64,000 nucleotides of DNA from an uncultured Verrucomicrobia subdivision 3 bacterium (GTDB taxonomy: Bacteria > Verrucomicrobiota > Verrucomicrobiae > Limisphaerales > UBA11358), in contig CAINDH010000070.1 in NCBI GenBank assembly GCA_903847285.1, positions 40,706-104,705 of the forward strand, read 5' to 3'. A model generated the notes under the pieces. The model saw only the letters and a list, made by a program, of their open reading frames with translations, did no database searches and had not been told where the DNA came from. Shown here one piece after another: positions 10,720 through 19,993 of this stretch. The translations under genes were made by a program, and so were the position numbers. Every line of letters starts with the position of its first letter. Positions within the stretch are counted from its first letter, which is position 1.

Positions 10720-10857
10720 CGATGCTGTGCCGGTGAAAACCTGCAGCACCTAAAATCATCGGGCGTGCATTATGCCTTTGTGAATCGACACGGCAAGCAA
10801 ATTAGCCGGGCCGGAGACGACCGCTTGGCAATCGGCAAGATGCCGGCAACAATTTGA
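10720..10857 (+). pseudogene. Possible remnant of a tyrosine recombinase N-terminal region
   Basis: The ~300 bp between the two tRNA genes holds no intact gene. In one plus-strand frame the segment ENLQHLKSSGVHYAFVNRHG followed by KQISR resembles the start of a core-binding domain in verrucomicrobial site-specific integrases (a variable lead, then YYA.v.r.GKqirrSL). It ends at a TGA after ~45 codons with no catalytic domain. A tRNA-adjacent integrase scrap would be a relic of an integrated element. The similarity is judged by eye and is weak; the rest of 10622-10925 shows nothing else. Confidence 0.3.
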
Positions 10858-10925
10858 GGCAAGTCTGGCTCGGCGGAAAATGGCTTGCATTTGAACGGTT
10901 ATAATCTAGTTTCCTGCGCCCTGCT

Positions 10926-11001
10926 GGATTGGTAGCTCAGTTGGTAGAGCAGTGCCCTTTTAAGGCATTGGTCCGGGGTTCGAGTCCCCGCCAATCCACC
11001 A
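10926..11001 (+). tRNA. tRNA-Lys (TTT anticodon)
   Basis: A complete cloverleaf: acceptor GGATTGG/CCAATCC, D-arm GCTCAGTTGGTAGAGC, anticodon stem GTGCC/GGCAT with loop CTTTTAA, T-arm GGGGTTCGAGTCCCC, discriminator A and encoded CCA. Confidence 0.96.
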
Positions 11002-11003
11002 AT

Positions 11004-11023
11004 CTTCGCATCAAGCGAAGTTT
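11004..11023 (+). terminator. Short hairpin after tRNA-Lys
   Basis: CTTCGC (11004-11009) pairs with GCGAAG (11015-11020) around an ATCAA loop, followed by TTT. It is a plausible weak terminator or processing signal for the tRNA transcript; the T run is short. Confidence 0.4.
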
Positions 11024-11174
11024 GCCGGACCAAAAGCGCAGCAGATGCGGGTCGCGACCAGCTTCCACAAGAGCTAAGGCTAGGCTAGCTAATTCATAAG
11101 CCGTCTTTCTCCACAACTCTAGTCTCACGACAAAACTTGCTCCGCCTGTCCTGCGCCGTCTAACCTGCTGCCTT

Positions 11175-12299
11175 ATGCGGTTGCACGACCGATACCTGTT
11201 CCGCGAATTGCTGACACCGATGAGCTACTGCCTCGGCGGTTTCATGGCGGTGTGGCTGTCCTTTTTCTTTTTTACGAAGCTCGACGATATGCGGGAGGCT
11301 AAGCTACACGCGTTGGACGTGCTGCAATTCTGCCTCGCGAGTCTCCCGGAATTTTTCATTCTCGTGCTGCCAGTGCTGCTGCTGCTGGCGTTGCTCTACG
11401 CACTGACGCATCACGCGCGACACAACGAAATCACCGCCTTGCGCGCGGCGGGCGTCGGTTTGTGGCGGCTGTGCGCGCCATATTTCGTCGTGGGACTACT
11501 GGCGGGCTTGGTTTTTTTTGCGATGAACGAACTAGCCGTTCCCCGCTGCCAACAATGGACCCAGGAAATTTTGACGCGCCACCTCAAACCGGAAACGGAT
11601 TCCAAAAAAGCCACGCGCTATACCAGCGTAAGTTTCCGCAATGTCCACGCGCAACGCATGTGGCTCATCGGCGAATACGATCTCAAGACAGCAACCATGC
11701 TCAATCCCAACGCGACGTGGCGGCTGCCGGATGGGACAACGCGCCAGTTCACCGCCGCACGAGGCGTGCACACCAATGGGGCGTGGACTTTTTTCAACGC
11801 GAAGATGTCCGTCTTAATCGGTCAGAACGGACGTCCGCCCGCGCCGCTGTTCTCCACCAACGAAGTCTCGATGACAGAGTTTGACGAGACCCCAAAACAA
11901 ATCGCGTTAGCGATCAAGTTCCGGGACTCAGGCGGTTTGCTCGCCTCCCGCAGCGCTAACATTCCGTTGACGGATCTGTGGGCTTACCTGCGGCAAAATC
12001 CCGACCTCTCCGGGAAAGACGCCGCGCCAATTCTCACCAAGTTTCACCAGCGCATCGCCGCGCCGTGGACATGCCTCATCGTGGTGCTGATGGCGATTCC
12101 TTTCGGCGCGCAATCAGGGCGCCGCAATCTATTTTTTGGCGTGGCGGGCAGCATCTTCATCTGCTTCAGCTATTTCGTGCTTCAGCAGGTGAGTCTGGCG
12201 TTTGGCTTGAGCGGCCGCATCCCCGGCTGGCTGGCGGCTTGGTTGCCAAATGTGATTTTCGCAATCGTCGGCATCATCCTGACACTGCGGGTGCGTTAA
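11175..12299 (+). CDS. LptF/LptG (YjgP/YjgQ) family LPS export permease
   Basis: 374 residues with three N-terminal membrane helices, a ~180-residue periplasmic beta-jellyroll region and three C-terminal helices: the fold of LptF/LptG, which with LptB extracts lipopolysaccharide from the inner membrane. It starts MRLHDRYLFRELLTP, typical of the family, and has the cytoplasmic segment RHNEITALRAAGV that contacts the ATPase. LptF and LptG cannot be told apart here. Its presence implies an LPS-type outer membrane. The stop is followed 11 bp later by the histidine kinase start, so they probably share a transcript. Confidence 0.9.
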   Translation: MRLHDRYLFRELLTPMSYCLGGFMAVWLSFFFFTKLDDMREAKLHALDVLQFCLASLPEFFILVLPVLLLLALLYALTHHARHNEITALRAAGVGLWRLCAPYFVVGLLAGLVFFAMNELAVPRCQQWTQEILTRHLKPETDSKKATRYTSVSFRNVHAQRMWLIGEYDLKTATMLNPNATWRLPDGTTRQFTAARGVHTNGAWTFFNAKMSVLIGQNGRPPAPLFSTNEVSMTEFDETPKQIALAIKFRDSGGLLASRSANIPLTDLWAYLRQNPDLSGKDAAPILTKFHQRIAAPWTCLIVVLMAIPFGAQSGRRNLFFGVAGSIFICFSYFVLQQVSLAFGLSGRIPGWLAAWLPNVIFAIVGIILTLRVR

Positions 12300-12310
12300 A
12301 CATTTTTCTT

Positions 12311-14035
12311 GTGACCGAGGAAATTCAAAAAACTGAACGCGCGCTGGAGCGCATGAGCTTGCTGTATCAGGTCAGCAACGTCATCCACTCCACGCTAGAT
12401 TCGCAAGAGGCCCTGCAACTCATCGTCGGCGAAGCCGTGCGGGTGATGCGCGCCACGTCCGGGTCTCTGGTGCTCATCAATCCCACGACGAACATTCTCG
12501 AAATCCACGCCGCTCACAACCTCTCCTCGACGGCACGAAAAATAAAATTGCGCGTGGGCGAAGGCATCACCGGCTGGGTCGCGCGGCACGGCAAGCCCGC
12601 GCGCGTGGGCGATGTCGCGCAAGACAAACGCTACGTCGGTGTGCGCAGCGGTGTGCGCTCGGAACTCGCGGTGCCACTTGAAGTGCGCGATGAAGTGCGC
12701 GGGGTGTTGAACGTGGATTCCGATCGCGCGGAGGCATTTTCTGCGGAAGACCAGGAGCTGTTGCAGGAACTAGCGGTGCAGGCCGCCAAGGTGATTCACA
12801 ATACCTGGCTCTACGAACAGCTCCGGCTGAAAGCCAGATTGTTCGAGTCGCTCGCCAGCGTAAGCCGCACAATTAATTCCACCCTGAATTTGGACGAGGC
12901 TCTGCGCGTCATCACGAAAGAAGCGTGTGAATTGATGCGAGCGCGAATGTGTTCACTCATGCTGCTGGACGATTCACGCGATTGGCTGGACTTGCGCGCG
13001 AGTTTTGGCGCCGGCGACGCCTACATTACAAAACCACGATTGAGCGTGGAGGAAAGTTTGCTAGGCGTCGTCGTCCGCCGCCAGAAACCGCAGCAGGTCG
13101 CCAACGTGCAAGCCGACTCGCGCTATCAAAACGTAGAACTTGCCCGGCGCGAAAACCTCGTCTCACTCTTGAGCGTGCCGCTGATTTTTTCCGGGCAGGC
13201 CATCGGCACGCTGAATGTTTATACCGCTCGCGCCTACAGTTTTTCCAACGAAGAAATACAAATTCTGTCCGCGCTCGCAGAACTTTCCGCCATCGCGATT
13301 GAAAAAGCGCGGCTCTACGAACGTGTCGTGGATGTGGAGGAACAGTTGCGCCAGAACGAAAAACTTTCCGCGCTCGGCCTGCTCGCCGCAGAGGTCGCCC
13401 ATGAAATTCGGAACCCGCTGACAGTAATGAAACTGCTGTATCACTCGCTGAATTTGAAATTCGAGACGAATGATCCACGCACGAAAGACGCCCGCGTCAT
13501 CGAATCTAAAATTGAGCACCTCAATAAAATTGTGGAGCAGATTCTGGATTTCGCGCGAACGACAGAGCCAAAGTTTGCGCCGGTGAATTTGAACGACCTC
13601 GTGGACGAACTAAGCCTGCTCGTGCGACACAAGCTGGCGAACCAAAGCGTCCGCCTCGTTCATCAGTTGCACGCCGACCTACCGCTCGTCTCCGGCGACG
13701 CCCCGCAACTGGAGCAAGCCTTCCTCAATTTGATTCTTAACGCCGCCGAAGCGATGGCTGGCGGCGGCACGCTCACCATTCGCTCGCTTGTGATTACTGA
13801 AGAAGCCGACGCGCAAAGTTTCGTGGCGCTGGAATTCAAGGATACCGGCGGCGGCATGACCGCCGAACAGAAAGAGCAAGCCTTCAAAACCAAGCTGGCC
13901 ACCACCAAAGCACGCGGCAGCGGTCTCGGCCTTGCGATCGTAGGCCGCATCATCGAGACGCATCACGGCCAGATAAAAATTCAATCACGCGCCGGCCGCG
14001 GGACGACCATCCGGATTATGTTGCCGGTGAAATAA
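12311..14035 (+). CDS. GAF-GAF sensor histidine kinase
   Basis: 574 residues from a GTG at 12311; an ATG at 12353 is the alternative. There is no membrane helix, so it is cytosolic. First GAF domain ~25-170 (VGEGITGWVARHG..), second ~185-335, a short coiled linker, then a HisKA domain with phospho-acceptor His at about residue 364 (AAEVAHEIRNPL) and an HATPase domain with N box NLILNAAEAM, G1 box DTGGGM and G2 box GSGLGLAIV. This resembles NtrB/AtoS-type kinases. No response regulator is adjacent; the partner is unknown. It lies directly behind lptF/G. Confidence 0.9.
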   Translation: MTEEIQKTERALERMSLLYQVSNVIHSTLDSQEALQLIVGEAVRVMRATSGSLVLINPTTNILEIHAAHNLSSTARKIKLRVGEGITGWVARHGKPARVGDVAQDKRYVGVRSGVRSELAVPLEVRDEVRGVLNVDSDRAEAFSAEDQELLQELAVQAAKVIHNTWLYEQLRLKARLFESLASVSRTINSTLNLDEALRVITKEACELMRARMCSLMLLDDSRDWLDLRASFGAGDAYITKPRLSVEESLLGVVVRRQKPQQVANVQADSRYQNVELARRENLVSLLSVPLIFSGQAIGTLNVYTARAYSFSNEEIQILSALAELSAIAIEKARLYERVVDVEEQLRQNEKLSALGLLAAEVAHEIRNPLTVMKLLYHSLNLKFETNDPRTKDARVIESKIEHLNKIVEQILDFARTTEPKFAPVNLNDLVDELSLLVRHKLANQSVRLVHQLHADLPLVSGDAPQLEQAFLNLILNAAEAMAGGGTLTIRSLVITEEADAQSFVALEFKDTGGGMTAEQKEQAFKTKLATTKARGSGLGLAIVGRIIETHHGQIKIQSRAGRGTTIRIMLPVK

Positions 14036-14095
14036 TCTTCTTCCCGTGGTAACCGTTCTGATGATCCTGTTACGAGCGAATGGCCTGCCTTTGAA

Positions 14096-14980
14096 TCAAG
14101 CCTTCAAAAAGAAATTCCGCTGTTTCTCACTGATGGGCAAACCAAGTTTTTCCATCGCAGCCAACATATCTTCCCACACGCGGCGCTTCTCGCTCATCGC
14201 CTGATTGCGCAGCAGATACGCCGGATGATACGTCGGCATCAGCGGAATGCCGCGATACTCGTGCCAATGGCCACGCAGCTTGGTAATGCCGGTCAGGCCA
14301 AGTAATCCTTCCATCGCCGTGCCGCCGAGGGCGACGAGCACTTTGGGTTTGATCAAATCAATCTGCTCATGCAGATACCGAATGCACGTCTGCATTTCAG
14401 CGGGCGTGGGTTTGCGATTGCCGCTGGAACCGGCAGGCATATCGGGCCGACATTTCAAAATGTTCGCGATATAGACATCGCCTCGCGAAAGGCCGGTGGC
14501 GGCAATAATTTTTGTCAGCAACTGTCCCGCGGCGCCGACGAATGGTTCGCCTTGTTCATCTTCATCCGCGCCCGGCGCTTCACCTACGAACATGAGTTGC
14601 GCGTCAATGTTCCCTACACCAAACACCACATTCTTGCGGGAAGCCACGAGGTTTGGACATTTCAAGCAAGCCAACGCGCGCTCACGCAGCGCGGCAAAGG
14701 CGGCGGATTTTTCGGTTGCTGGTTGCTGGTTGCTGGTTGCCGGCTGAACCAATGGTATAGCGGTTACTGCGGCGGGTGCGAAAGCCGGTTTTGCTGCGAC
14801 AGGCGGTGGAGAAAACGTTCTGGGCGCGACCGCCGGAGCTGGCGCCGCAGCCGGTCGCGCGGGCAATGCCAGTGCGCGGAGCGTTTCCGGCGCGACGGCG
14901 ATGTGCCGGACGCCTCGCGCTTTCAAACCTTCGAGGTGCTGGATGGTGGCGTCAAGCAATTCATTGTAAGCCGCAGACAT
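14096..14980 (-). CDS. Uracil-DNA glycosylase, family 4 (Fe-S type)
   Basis: 294 residues from the ATG at 14980 (MSAAYNELLD); longer upstream starts look spurious. It removes uracil from DNA in base-excision repair. The C-terminal ~200 residues carry family-4 features: an iron-sulfur cysteine pair (CLKCPN), VFGVGNIDAQLMFVGEAPGA with the catalytic-loop EAPGADED, EPFVGAAGQLL, a second cysteine pair (LKCRP and TCIRYL) and the MPTYHPAYLLR motif. The N-terminal ~100 residues are a Pro/Ala-rich linker partly generated by a 7-bp tandem repeat. It converges on the histidine kinase gene. Confidence 0.93.
   Translation of the reverse strand: MSAAYNELLDATIQHLEGLKARGVRHIAVAPETLRALALPARPAAAPAPAVAPRTFSPPPVAAKPAFAPAAVTAIPLVQPATSNQQPATEKSAAFAALRERALACLKCPNLVASRKNVVFGVGNIDAQLMFVGEAPGADEDEQGEPFVGAAGQLLTKIIAATGLSRGDVYIANILKCRPDMPAGSSGNRKPTPAEMQTCIRYLHEQIDLIKPKVLVALGGTAMEGLLGLTGITKLRGHWHEYRGIPLMPTYHPAYLLRNQAMSEKRRVWEDMLAAMEKLGLPISEKQRNFFLKA
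14714..14743. repeat. Heptanucleotide tandem repeat inside the UDG gene (GGTTGCT x ~4)
   Basis: Four near-perfect copies of GGTTGCT on the plus strand (AGCAACC in gene sense) lie inside the linker of the uracil-DNA glycosylase and encode part of QPATSNQQPATEK. Reading frame is preserved. Confidence 0.9.
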
Positions 14981-15114
14981 GGCCGCATCGTAACGGCTGC
15001 GCAACAGTTCAACAAAAGGTATTTGTTCACAAGCCGTCGGGCGGCGTTGCGGCATCCACAGTTTAGGCGATTGCGTTCGTGTCACCTTTGGACAAAGCTC
15101 CCGTCCTAATCCAC

Positions 15115-17469
15115 ATGAAATTCCGCCGCTCAATCATTCTTGCCTGCCTCTGCGTGCATCCGCTACTGGTTTTTGGTGAACGCACCGCGGAAAATTTTGA
15201 CTGGGGCTGGCGGTTTCAAAAATCCGACGCGCCCGGTGGCGAGCTTAATGAATTCAATGACACCACGTGGCGCAAGCTCGACTTGCCGCACGACTGGAGC
15301 ATCGAAGGCCCGTTTGCGGAAACGAATCTCACAGGCGGCGCGGGCGCTTTTCTGCCGAGCGGACTCGCTTGGTATCGCAAACATTTTTCGTTGCCAGAAA
15401 ACCTATCCAATCAAATTGTCCGCATCGAGTTCGACGGCGTGATGCAGAATTCAGACGTGTGGATCAACGGATTTTATCTCGGTCGCCGTCCGTTCGGCTA
15501 CGCCAGCTTCAGTTATGATCTGAACGATCACTTAAACTTTGGCAAAACGCAGAACATCATCGCTGTGCGTTGCGACACCTCGGAGCAGCCGGCCTCGCGG
15601 TGGTATTCCGGCGCTGGTATTTACCGGCACGTCCGGTTAGTGACGATGGATAAGACTCGCCTCGCAGAGAACGGCGTGTTCATCACCACGTCGGAAGTTT
15701 CGATAGGACAGGCAACAGTAAAAATAGAAGTCTGCCTGACGAACCAATCCGTTGCCACCGGCGATATCATTCTGCAAAGCGAATTGATTTCCCCGCAGGG
15801 AAAAACAGTGGCCATCATTGAGACCACCCGGCCACCGCTTGGAGCCAGCAGCCAAGGCCGCTACCAGCAGCAAATTGTTCTGTCCAAACCGCTGCTCTGG
15901 GATTTGGATCACCCAAAACTCTACCGCGCGGTTACGGAGCTTCGCGCCGGCAAAAAAGTTTTAGACTCGGTGACGACAACCTTCGGCATCCGCTCGGCGG
16001 TATTCACCACCAACCAAGGCTTCGTGCTCAACGGGGAAAAAGTTGTCCTCAACGGCGTTTGCCTGCATCACGATGGCGGTGCGTTCGGTGCGGCGGTGCC
16101 GCTTGGCATCTGGGAGGCGCGGCTGAAAACGTTGCGCACGCTGGGCGTGAACGCCATCCGCACTGCGCACAATCCACCCGCGCCGGAGTTTCTCGATCTG
16201 TGCGACCGGCTTGGTTTTCTTGTGATGGATGAATTTTTTGATTGCTGGACGGTGGCGAAAAATCCTTACGACTATCACTTGTTCTTCAACGACTGGTCAG
16301 CACGTGACGCCGCCGATGCCGTGCGCCGCGACCGCAATCATCCGAGCGTGATTTTGTATTCCATCGGCAACGAAATCCACGACACACCCAAGTCGGGCAT
16401 CGCGATTCCGATTGCCAGCAATCTCGTGCAAGTTTGTCACACCAACGACCCGACGCGGCCCGTCACGCAGGCGTTGTTCCGCCCGAACGTAAGCCACGAC
16501 TACGACAACGGCCTTGCCGACTTGCTTGATGTGGTCGGCACCAATTATCGCGACAACGAATTGCTCGCCGCGCAACGCGCCAAACCATCGCGCAAGATCA
16601 TCGGTACCGAGCAGCGTCACGATCGTCAGACCTGGCTGTGGCTACGCGATAATCCTTCGCACGCCGGCCAGTTCCTCTGGACGGGCGTGGATTATCTCGG
16701 CGAGTCACGCGACTGGCCGCTGATCAATCATTCGTCCGGCCTTCTGGATCGCACCGGCGAGATCAAGCCGATGGCGTTCGAGCGCGCGAGCTGGTGGCTG
16801 AGCGAGCCGATCGTCCGCCTCGCCCGCCGCACCGCGCCGAACGACCGGATGCCGACCGATCCCGGCTACGGCGGGCCGGAGCTGCACACGCAGGTGCAGT
16901 TCGCCGATTGGACCTCACGCAATCCCGCACCCCATGATGAAACGGTCGAAACTTATTCCAATTGCGAAGAGGTAGAATTGTTTCTCAATGGCAAATCGCT
17001 CGGCGCAAAAAATATTAATTCCGACGCATCGCCGCGCGTTTGGAAAGTCCCCTTTGCTCCCGGCACGCTGAAAGCCGTGGCAAAAAATGGCAGCAAAGTT
17101 GTCGCCAAAGACGAACTGCGCACGGCGGGCAAGGCGGAGAAAATAATTTTGACGACCGATGCCACGAAATTGTCGCCGACGTGGAATGACGTGGCGCGGC
17201 TGCAAGTGAAGATTGTGGATGCGAACGGCATCACCGTGCCGCGCGCAAACGATTTGGTCTCCTTCAAGATTTCAGGCCCCGGCTTCATTGCCTGCGTGGA
17301 CAGCGGCGACACCGTCAGCCACGAGCCGTTTCAAGCGAGCGAGCGCCATGCGTTTCAGGGCGAATGCGTCGCATTCATAAAGGCCAGCGCGGCAGCGGGC
17401 AAAATTGTTTTGACGGCGAGCGCGACCGGACTGGCTTCCGGTTCAATCACGCTCAAGGCTGCAAAATGA
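15115..17469 (+). CDS. Secreted beta-galactosidase-like glycoside hydrolase family 2
   Basis: 784 residues from the ATG at 15115 with a signal peptide (MKFRRSIILACLCVHPLLVFG). GH2 layout: sugar-binding jelly roll (WRKLDLPHDWSIEGPF), an Ig-like domain, then a TIM barrel with HHDGGAFG, RTAHNPP, FLVMDEFFDCW, the acid/base Glu in YSIGNEIHDT and the likely nucleophile Glu in IIGTEQRH. C-terminal part has a DUF4982-type domain (EVELFLNGKSLG) and a final Ig-like segment. It probably removes terminal beta-galactose (or galacturonate-type) units outside the inner membrane. First gene of the polysaccharide operon; its TGA overlaps the GH115 ATG. Confidence 0.92.
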   Translation: MKFRRSIILACLCVHPLLVFGERTAENFDWGWRFQKSDAPGGELNEFNDTTWRKLDLPHDWSIEGPFAETNLTGGAGAFLPSGLAWYRKHFSLPENLSNQIVRIEFDGVMQNSDVWINGFYLGRRPFGYASFSYDLNDHLNFGKTQNIIAVRCDTSEQPASRWYSGAGIYRHVRLVTMDKTRLAENGVFITTSEVSIGQATVKIEVCLTNQSVATGDIILQSELISPQGKTVAIIETTRPPLGASSQGRYQQQIVLSKPLLWDLDHPKLYRAVTELRAGKKVLDSVTTTFGIRSAVFTTNQGFVLNGEKVVLNGVCLHHDGGAFGAAVPLGIWEARLKTLRTLGVNAIRTAHNPPAPEFLDLCDRLGFLVMDEFFDCWTVAKNPYDYHLFFNDWSARDAADAVRRDRNHPSVILYSIGNEIHDTPKSGIAIPIASNLVQVCHTNDPTRPVTQALFRPNVSHDYDNGLADLLDVVGTNYRDNELLAAQRAKPSRKIIGTEQRHDRQTWLWLRDNPSHAGQFLWTGVDYLGESRDWPLINHSSGLLDRTGEIKPMAFERASWWLSEPIVRLARRTAPNDRMPTDPGYGGPELHTQVQFADWTSRNPAPHDETVETYSNCEEVELFLNGKSLGAKNINSDASPRVWKVPFAPGTLKAVAKNGSKVVAKDELRTAGKAEKIILTTDATKLSPTWNDVARLQVKIVDANGITVPRANDLVSFKISGPGFIACVDSGDTVSHEPFQASERHAFQGECVAFIKASAAAGKIVLTASATGLASGSITLKAAK

Positions 17470-19946
17470 AAATCTCCCGCTGGCTGGCCATCGCCACTCT
17501 TGCCGCAGCACAATTTTCCGCGCGCGCCGGGGACTTGATTCTGACGGATTTGCCGGACGCGAATGATTTCATTTTATCCAGCGACAAAATTGGCGGCGCA
17601 ATTTTTGTCGAGACGAACGACGAACGCGCCGTTTTGCGCGCGGCGGGTGACTTGGCGAATGACATTGCGCGCGTGACGGGAACAAAGCCGGAGGTTGAAA
17701 ACCAATCTTCACCGGACAAAAAAATCCGCGTCATCATCGGCACGATTGGCAGAAGCAAAATCAATGACCAGCTCGCCGCCGAAGGAAAATTGGCGACGAG
17801 TGGCGTCAGCGGCCAGTGGGAAAGTTTTGTTTTGCAGGTCGTGAAAAATCCATTGCCCGGAGTCGAGCGCGCTATCGTAATTGCCGGCAGCGACCGGCGC
17901 GGGACGATTTACGGAATCTATCAGTTGTCAGAGATGATCGGCGTCTCGCCGTGGTATTGGTGGGCGAACGTGCCGGTGAAAAAGAAAAATGTGCTCGCGT
18001 TGCACGGCAACATTTTCAAACAGCCTTCACCCGCCGTAAAGTATCGTGGAATTTTTCTGAACGACGAAGACTGGGGCTTGCGTCGGTGGGCGGCGAAAAC
18101 TTTCGAGCCGGAGACCGGCAACATCGGGCCGAAGACTTATGCGAAGATTTTTGAACTGCTGCTGCGGCTGCGCGCGAATTACCTCTGGCCGGCGATGCAC
18201 CCCGGCACGGCGGCGTTCAATTCATTTCCCGCCGATGCCAAACTCGCCGATGAATACGGCATCGTGATGGGCGCGTCGCATTGCGAGCAGATGCTGCGGA
18301 ACAACATCAGCGAGTGGGATGAAAAAACTTTTGGCGAATACAATTACGTCACGAACCCGGACGGTGTCTTGAGATACTGGGAGCAGCGCGTCCGTGAAAA
18401 CGGGAAATTTGAAAATGTTTATACCGCCGGGATGCGCGGCATCCACGACGGCGCGATGCCCGGCGGCGGCACGGAGCGCGAGAAGGCCGCGCGGCTTCAG
18501 ACCATAATCGCTGGCCAGCGCGACATGCTCGCACGCAACGTCAACACAAACGTCGCCGCCGTGCCGCAGATTTTTTGCCCCTACAAGGAAGTGCTGCCGC
18601 TCTACCGCCTGATGACGAATCTACCGGACGACATCACGCTCGTCTGGCCGGACGACAACTACGGCTACATCCGCCAGTTTTCCAACGTGCGCGAGCGGCA
18701 GCGCAGCGGCAGCGCGGGAGTTTATTATCACGTCTCGTATTACGGCGCGCCGCGCGATTATCTCTGGCTCTGCTCCACGCCGCCCGCGCTCATCGCCGAG
18801 GAGATGACGAAGGCGTTTGACTACGGCGCAGACAAGGTCTGGATCGTGAACGTCGGCGATTTGAAACCGGCGGAACTCGACATCGAATTTTTCCTCAACC
18901 TCGCATGGAATCCGCATTCGTGGAACGGAACGAACACTTACGACCTGCTAGGAAAACAAATCACGCGTGATTTTGGCAATGAAATTGAGGCGGAAATCAC
19001 TTCCATCATGGCCGAATACTACCGCCTGAATTTCCAGCGCAAGCCGGAGCACGTGTTCTTTCCGACGAACAGCCTGTTTTCGGCGGTTGAAATTTCAGAA
19101 CGACTGACCGCTTGGAAAAAACTTTCGGTGGAGGTTGAAGCCATCTGGAAAAATCTTCCGCCGGAATCCCGCGATTCTTTTTTTGAACTCGTCGCCTACC
19201 CGGTCGAGTCGGCGGCGAACATGAATGAAAAACTTCTCGCTGGCTCGGCGACGGCAGAAGGGGAAATCCACCGGCTCACCAAAATTTATAACGAGCAAAC
19301 CGCCAACGGTAAATGGCGCGACATGATGTCGGATAATCCGCGTAAACAGGTTGACTTGGGTGTGCCGAAAATTTCTGCGAACGCCGCAGATTCTTCAACC
19401 GCAACCAACGTCATCGTGATCGAGGCCGAACACGCGTCGGTATTTGTTCCCGGCAAGGACGCTCGTTGGCAGAAGATCACCGGCCTAGGCTACAACGGCG
19501 GAGCAGTTTCCGTTTTTCCGGCAACGGTTGCCGTCCGCGCCGCACCGGAAAAAATCCTGGCCGAGTCGCCTTGCCTGCAATTCAAAATATCGTTGCAAAT
19601 TCCCGGCGACTGGCGCGTGACTATTCGCGCGCTGCCGACTTTTTCCGTCGAGACCGGCAAGCCGCAGCGTTACGCCATCGCGTTTGATGACGCGCCGCTG
19701 CAGATCGTTTCACTGCCGGCGAGCCAAGACGAGCACAACCGCCAGTGGCAGGAAAATGTCTTGCGCAACGCGGCGTTGACGACCAGCACCCTTGCAGTTT
19801 CCGTCGCCGGATTGCACACGTTGAAAATCTGGATGGTAGATCCCGGCATCGTGATTGACACAGTCGCGGCACAGGGCGGCCCGGCATCAGGCCTAGGCTA
19901 TGTCTGGCCGCAGGAGACGCCCGCATCGCCAGAACTGTCGAGATGA
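17466..19946 (+). CDS. Secreted alpha-glucuronidase, glycoside hydrolase family 115
   Basis: 826 residues from the ATG at 17466, which overlaps the GH2 stop (ATGA). Signal peptide MKISRWLAIATLAAAQFSARA. Core GH115 landmarks: IYGIYQLSEMIGVSPWYWWA, YRGIFLNDEDWGLRRWA, RANYLWPAMHPG, VWPDDNYGYIR and YYHVSYYGAPRDYLWL. The last ~190 residues form the usual C-terminal beta domain starting IEAEHASVF. The family removes (4-O-methyl)glucuronic acid from xylan or from arabinogalactan side chains; with GH53 next door the latter is more likely here. Confidence 0.92.
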   Translation: MKISRWLAIATLAAAQFSARAGDLILTDLPDANDFILSSDKIGGAIFVETNDERAVLRAAGDLANDIARVTGTKPEVENQSSPDKKIRVIIGTIGRSKINDQLAAEGKLATSGVSGQWESFVLQVVKNPLPGVERAIVIAGSDRRGTIYGIYQLSEMIGVSPWYWWANVPVKKKNVLALHGNIFKQPSPAVKYRGIFLNDEDWGLRRWAAKTFEPETGNIGPKTYAKIFELLLRLRANYLWPAMHPGTAAFNSFPADAKLADEYGIVMGASHCEQMLRNNISEWDEKTFGEYNYVTNPDGVLRYWEQRVRENGKFENVYTAGMRGIHDGAMPGGGTEREKAARLQTIIAGQRDMLARNVNTNVAAVPQIFCPYKEVLPLYRLMTNLPDDITLVWPDDNYGYIRQFSNVRERQRSGSAGVYYHVSYYGAPRDYLWLCSTPPALIAEEMTKAFDYGADKVWIVNVGDLKPAELDIEFFLNLAWNPHSWNGTNTYDLLGKQITRDFGNEIEAEITSIMAEYYRLNFQRKPEHVFFPTNSLFSAVEISERLTAWKKLSVEVEAIWKNLPPESRDSFFELVAYPVESAANMNEKLLAGSATAEGEIHRLTKIYNEQTANGKWRDMMSDNPRKQVDLGVPKISANAADSSTATNVIVIEAEHASVFVPGKDARWQKITGLGYNGGAVSVFPATVAVRAAPEKILAESPCLQFKISLQIPGDWRVTIRALPTFSVETGKPQRYAIAFDDAPLQIVSLPASQDEHNRQWQENVLRNAALTTSTLAVSVAGLHTLKIWMVDPGIVIDTVAAQGGPASGLGYVWPQETPASPELSR

Positions 19947-19993
19947 GTTTGCGCGTGAATCTGGCATGATTGGCGAATCCCACGCCGCCCAAA

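Noticed and set aside
10937..11128. 63-codon frame antisense to tRNA-Lys
   Set aside because: The end (WRGLEPRTNALKGHCSTN) is the well-known false translation of a tRNA gene's opposite strand.
11978..12310. Upstream open extension of the histidine kinase
   Set aside because: It overlaps the end of the LptF/G gene in another frame, and its translation is unlike any kinase sensor; the GAF region begins after 12311.
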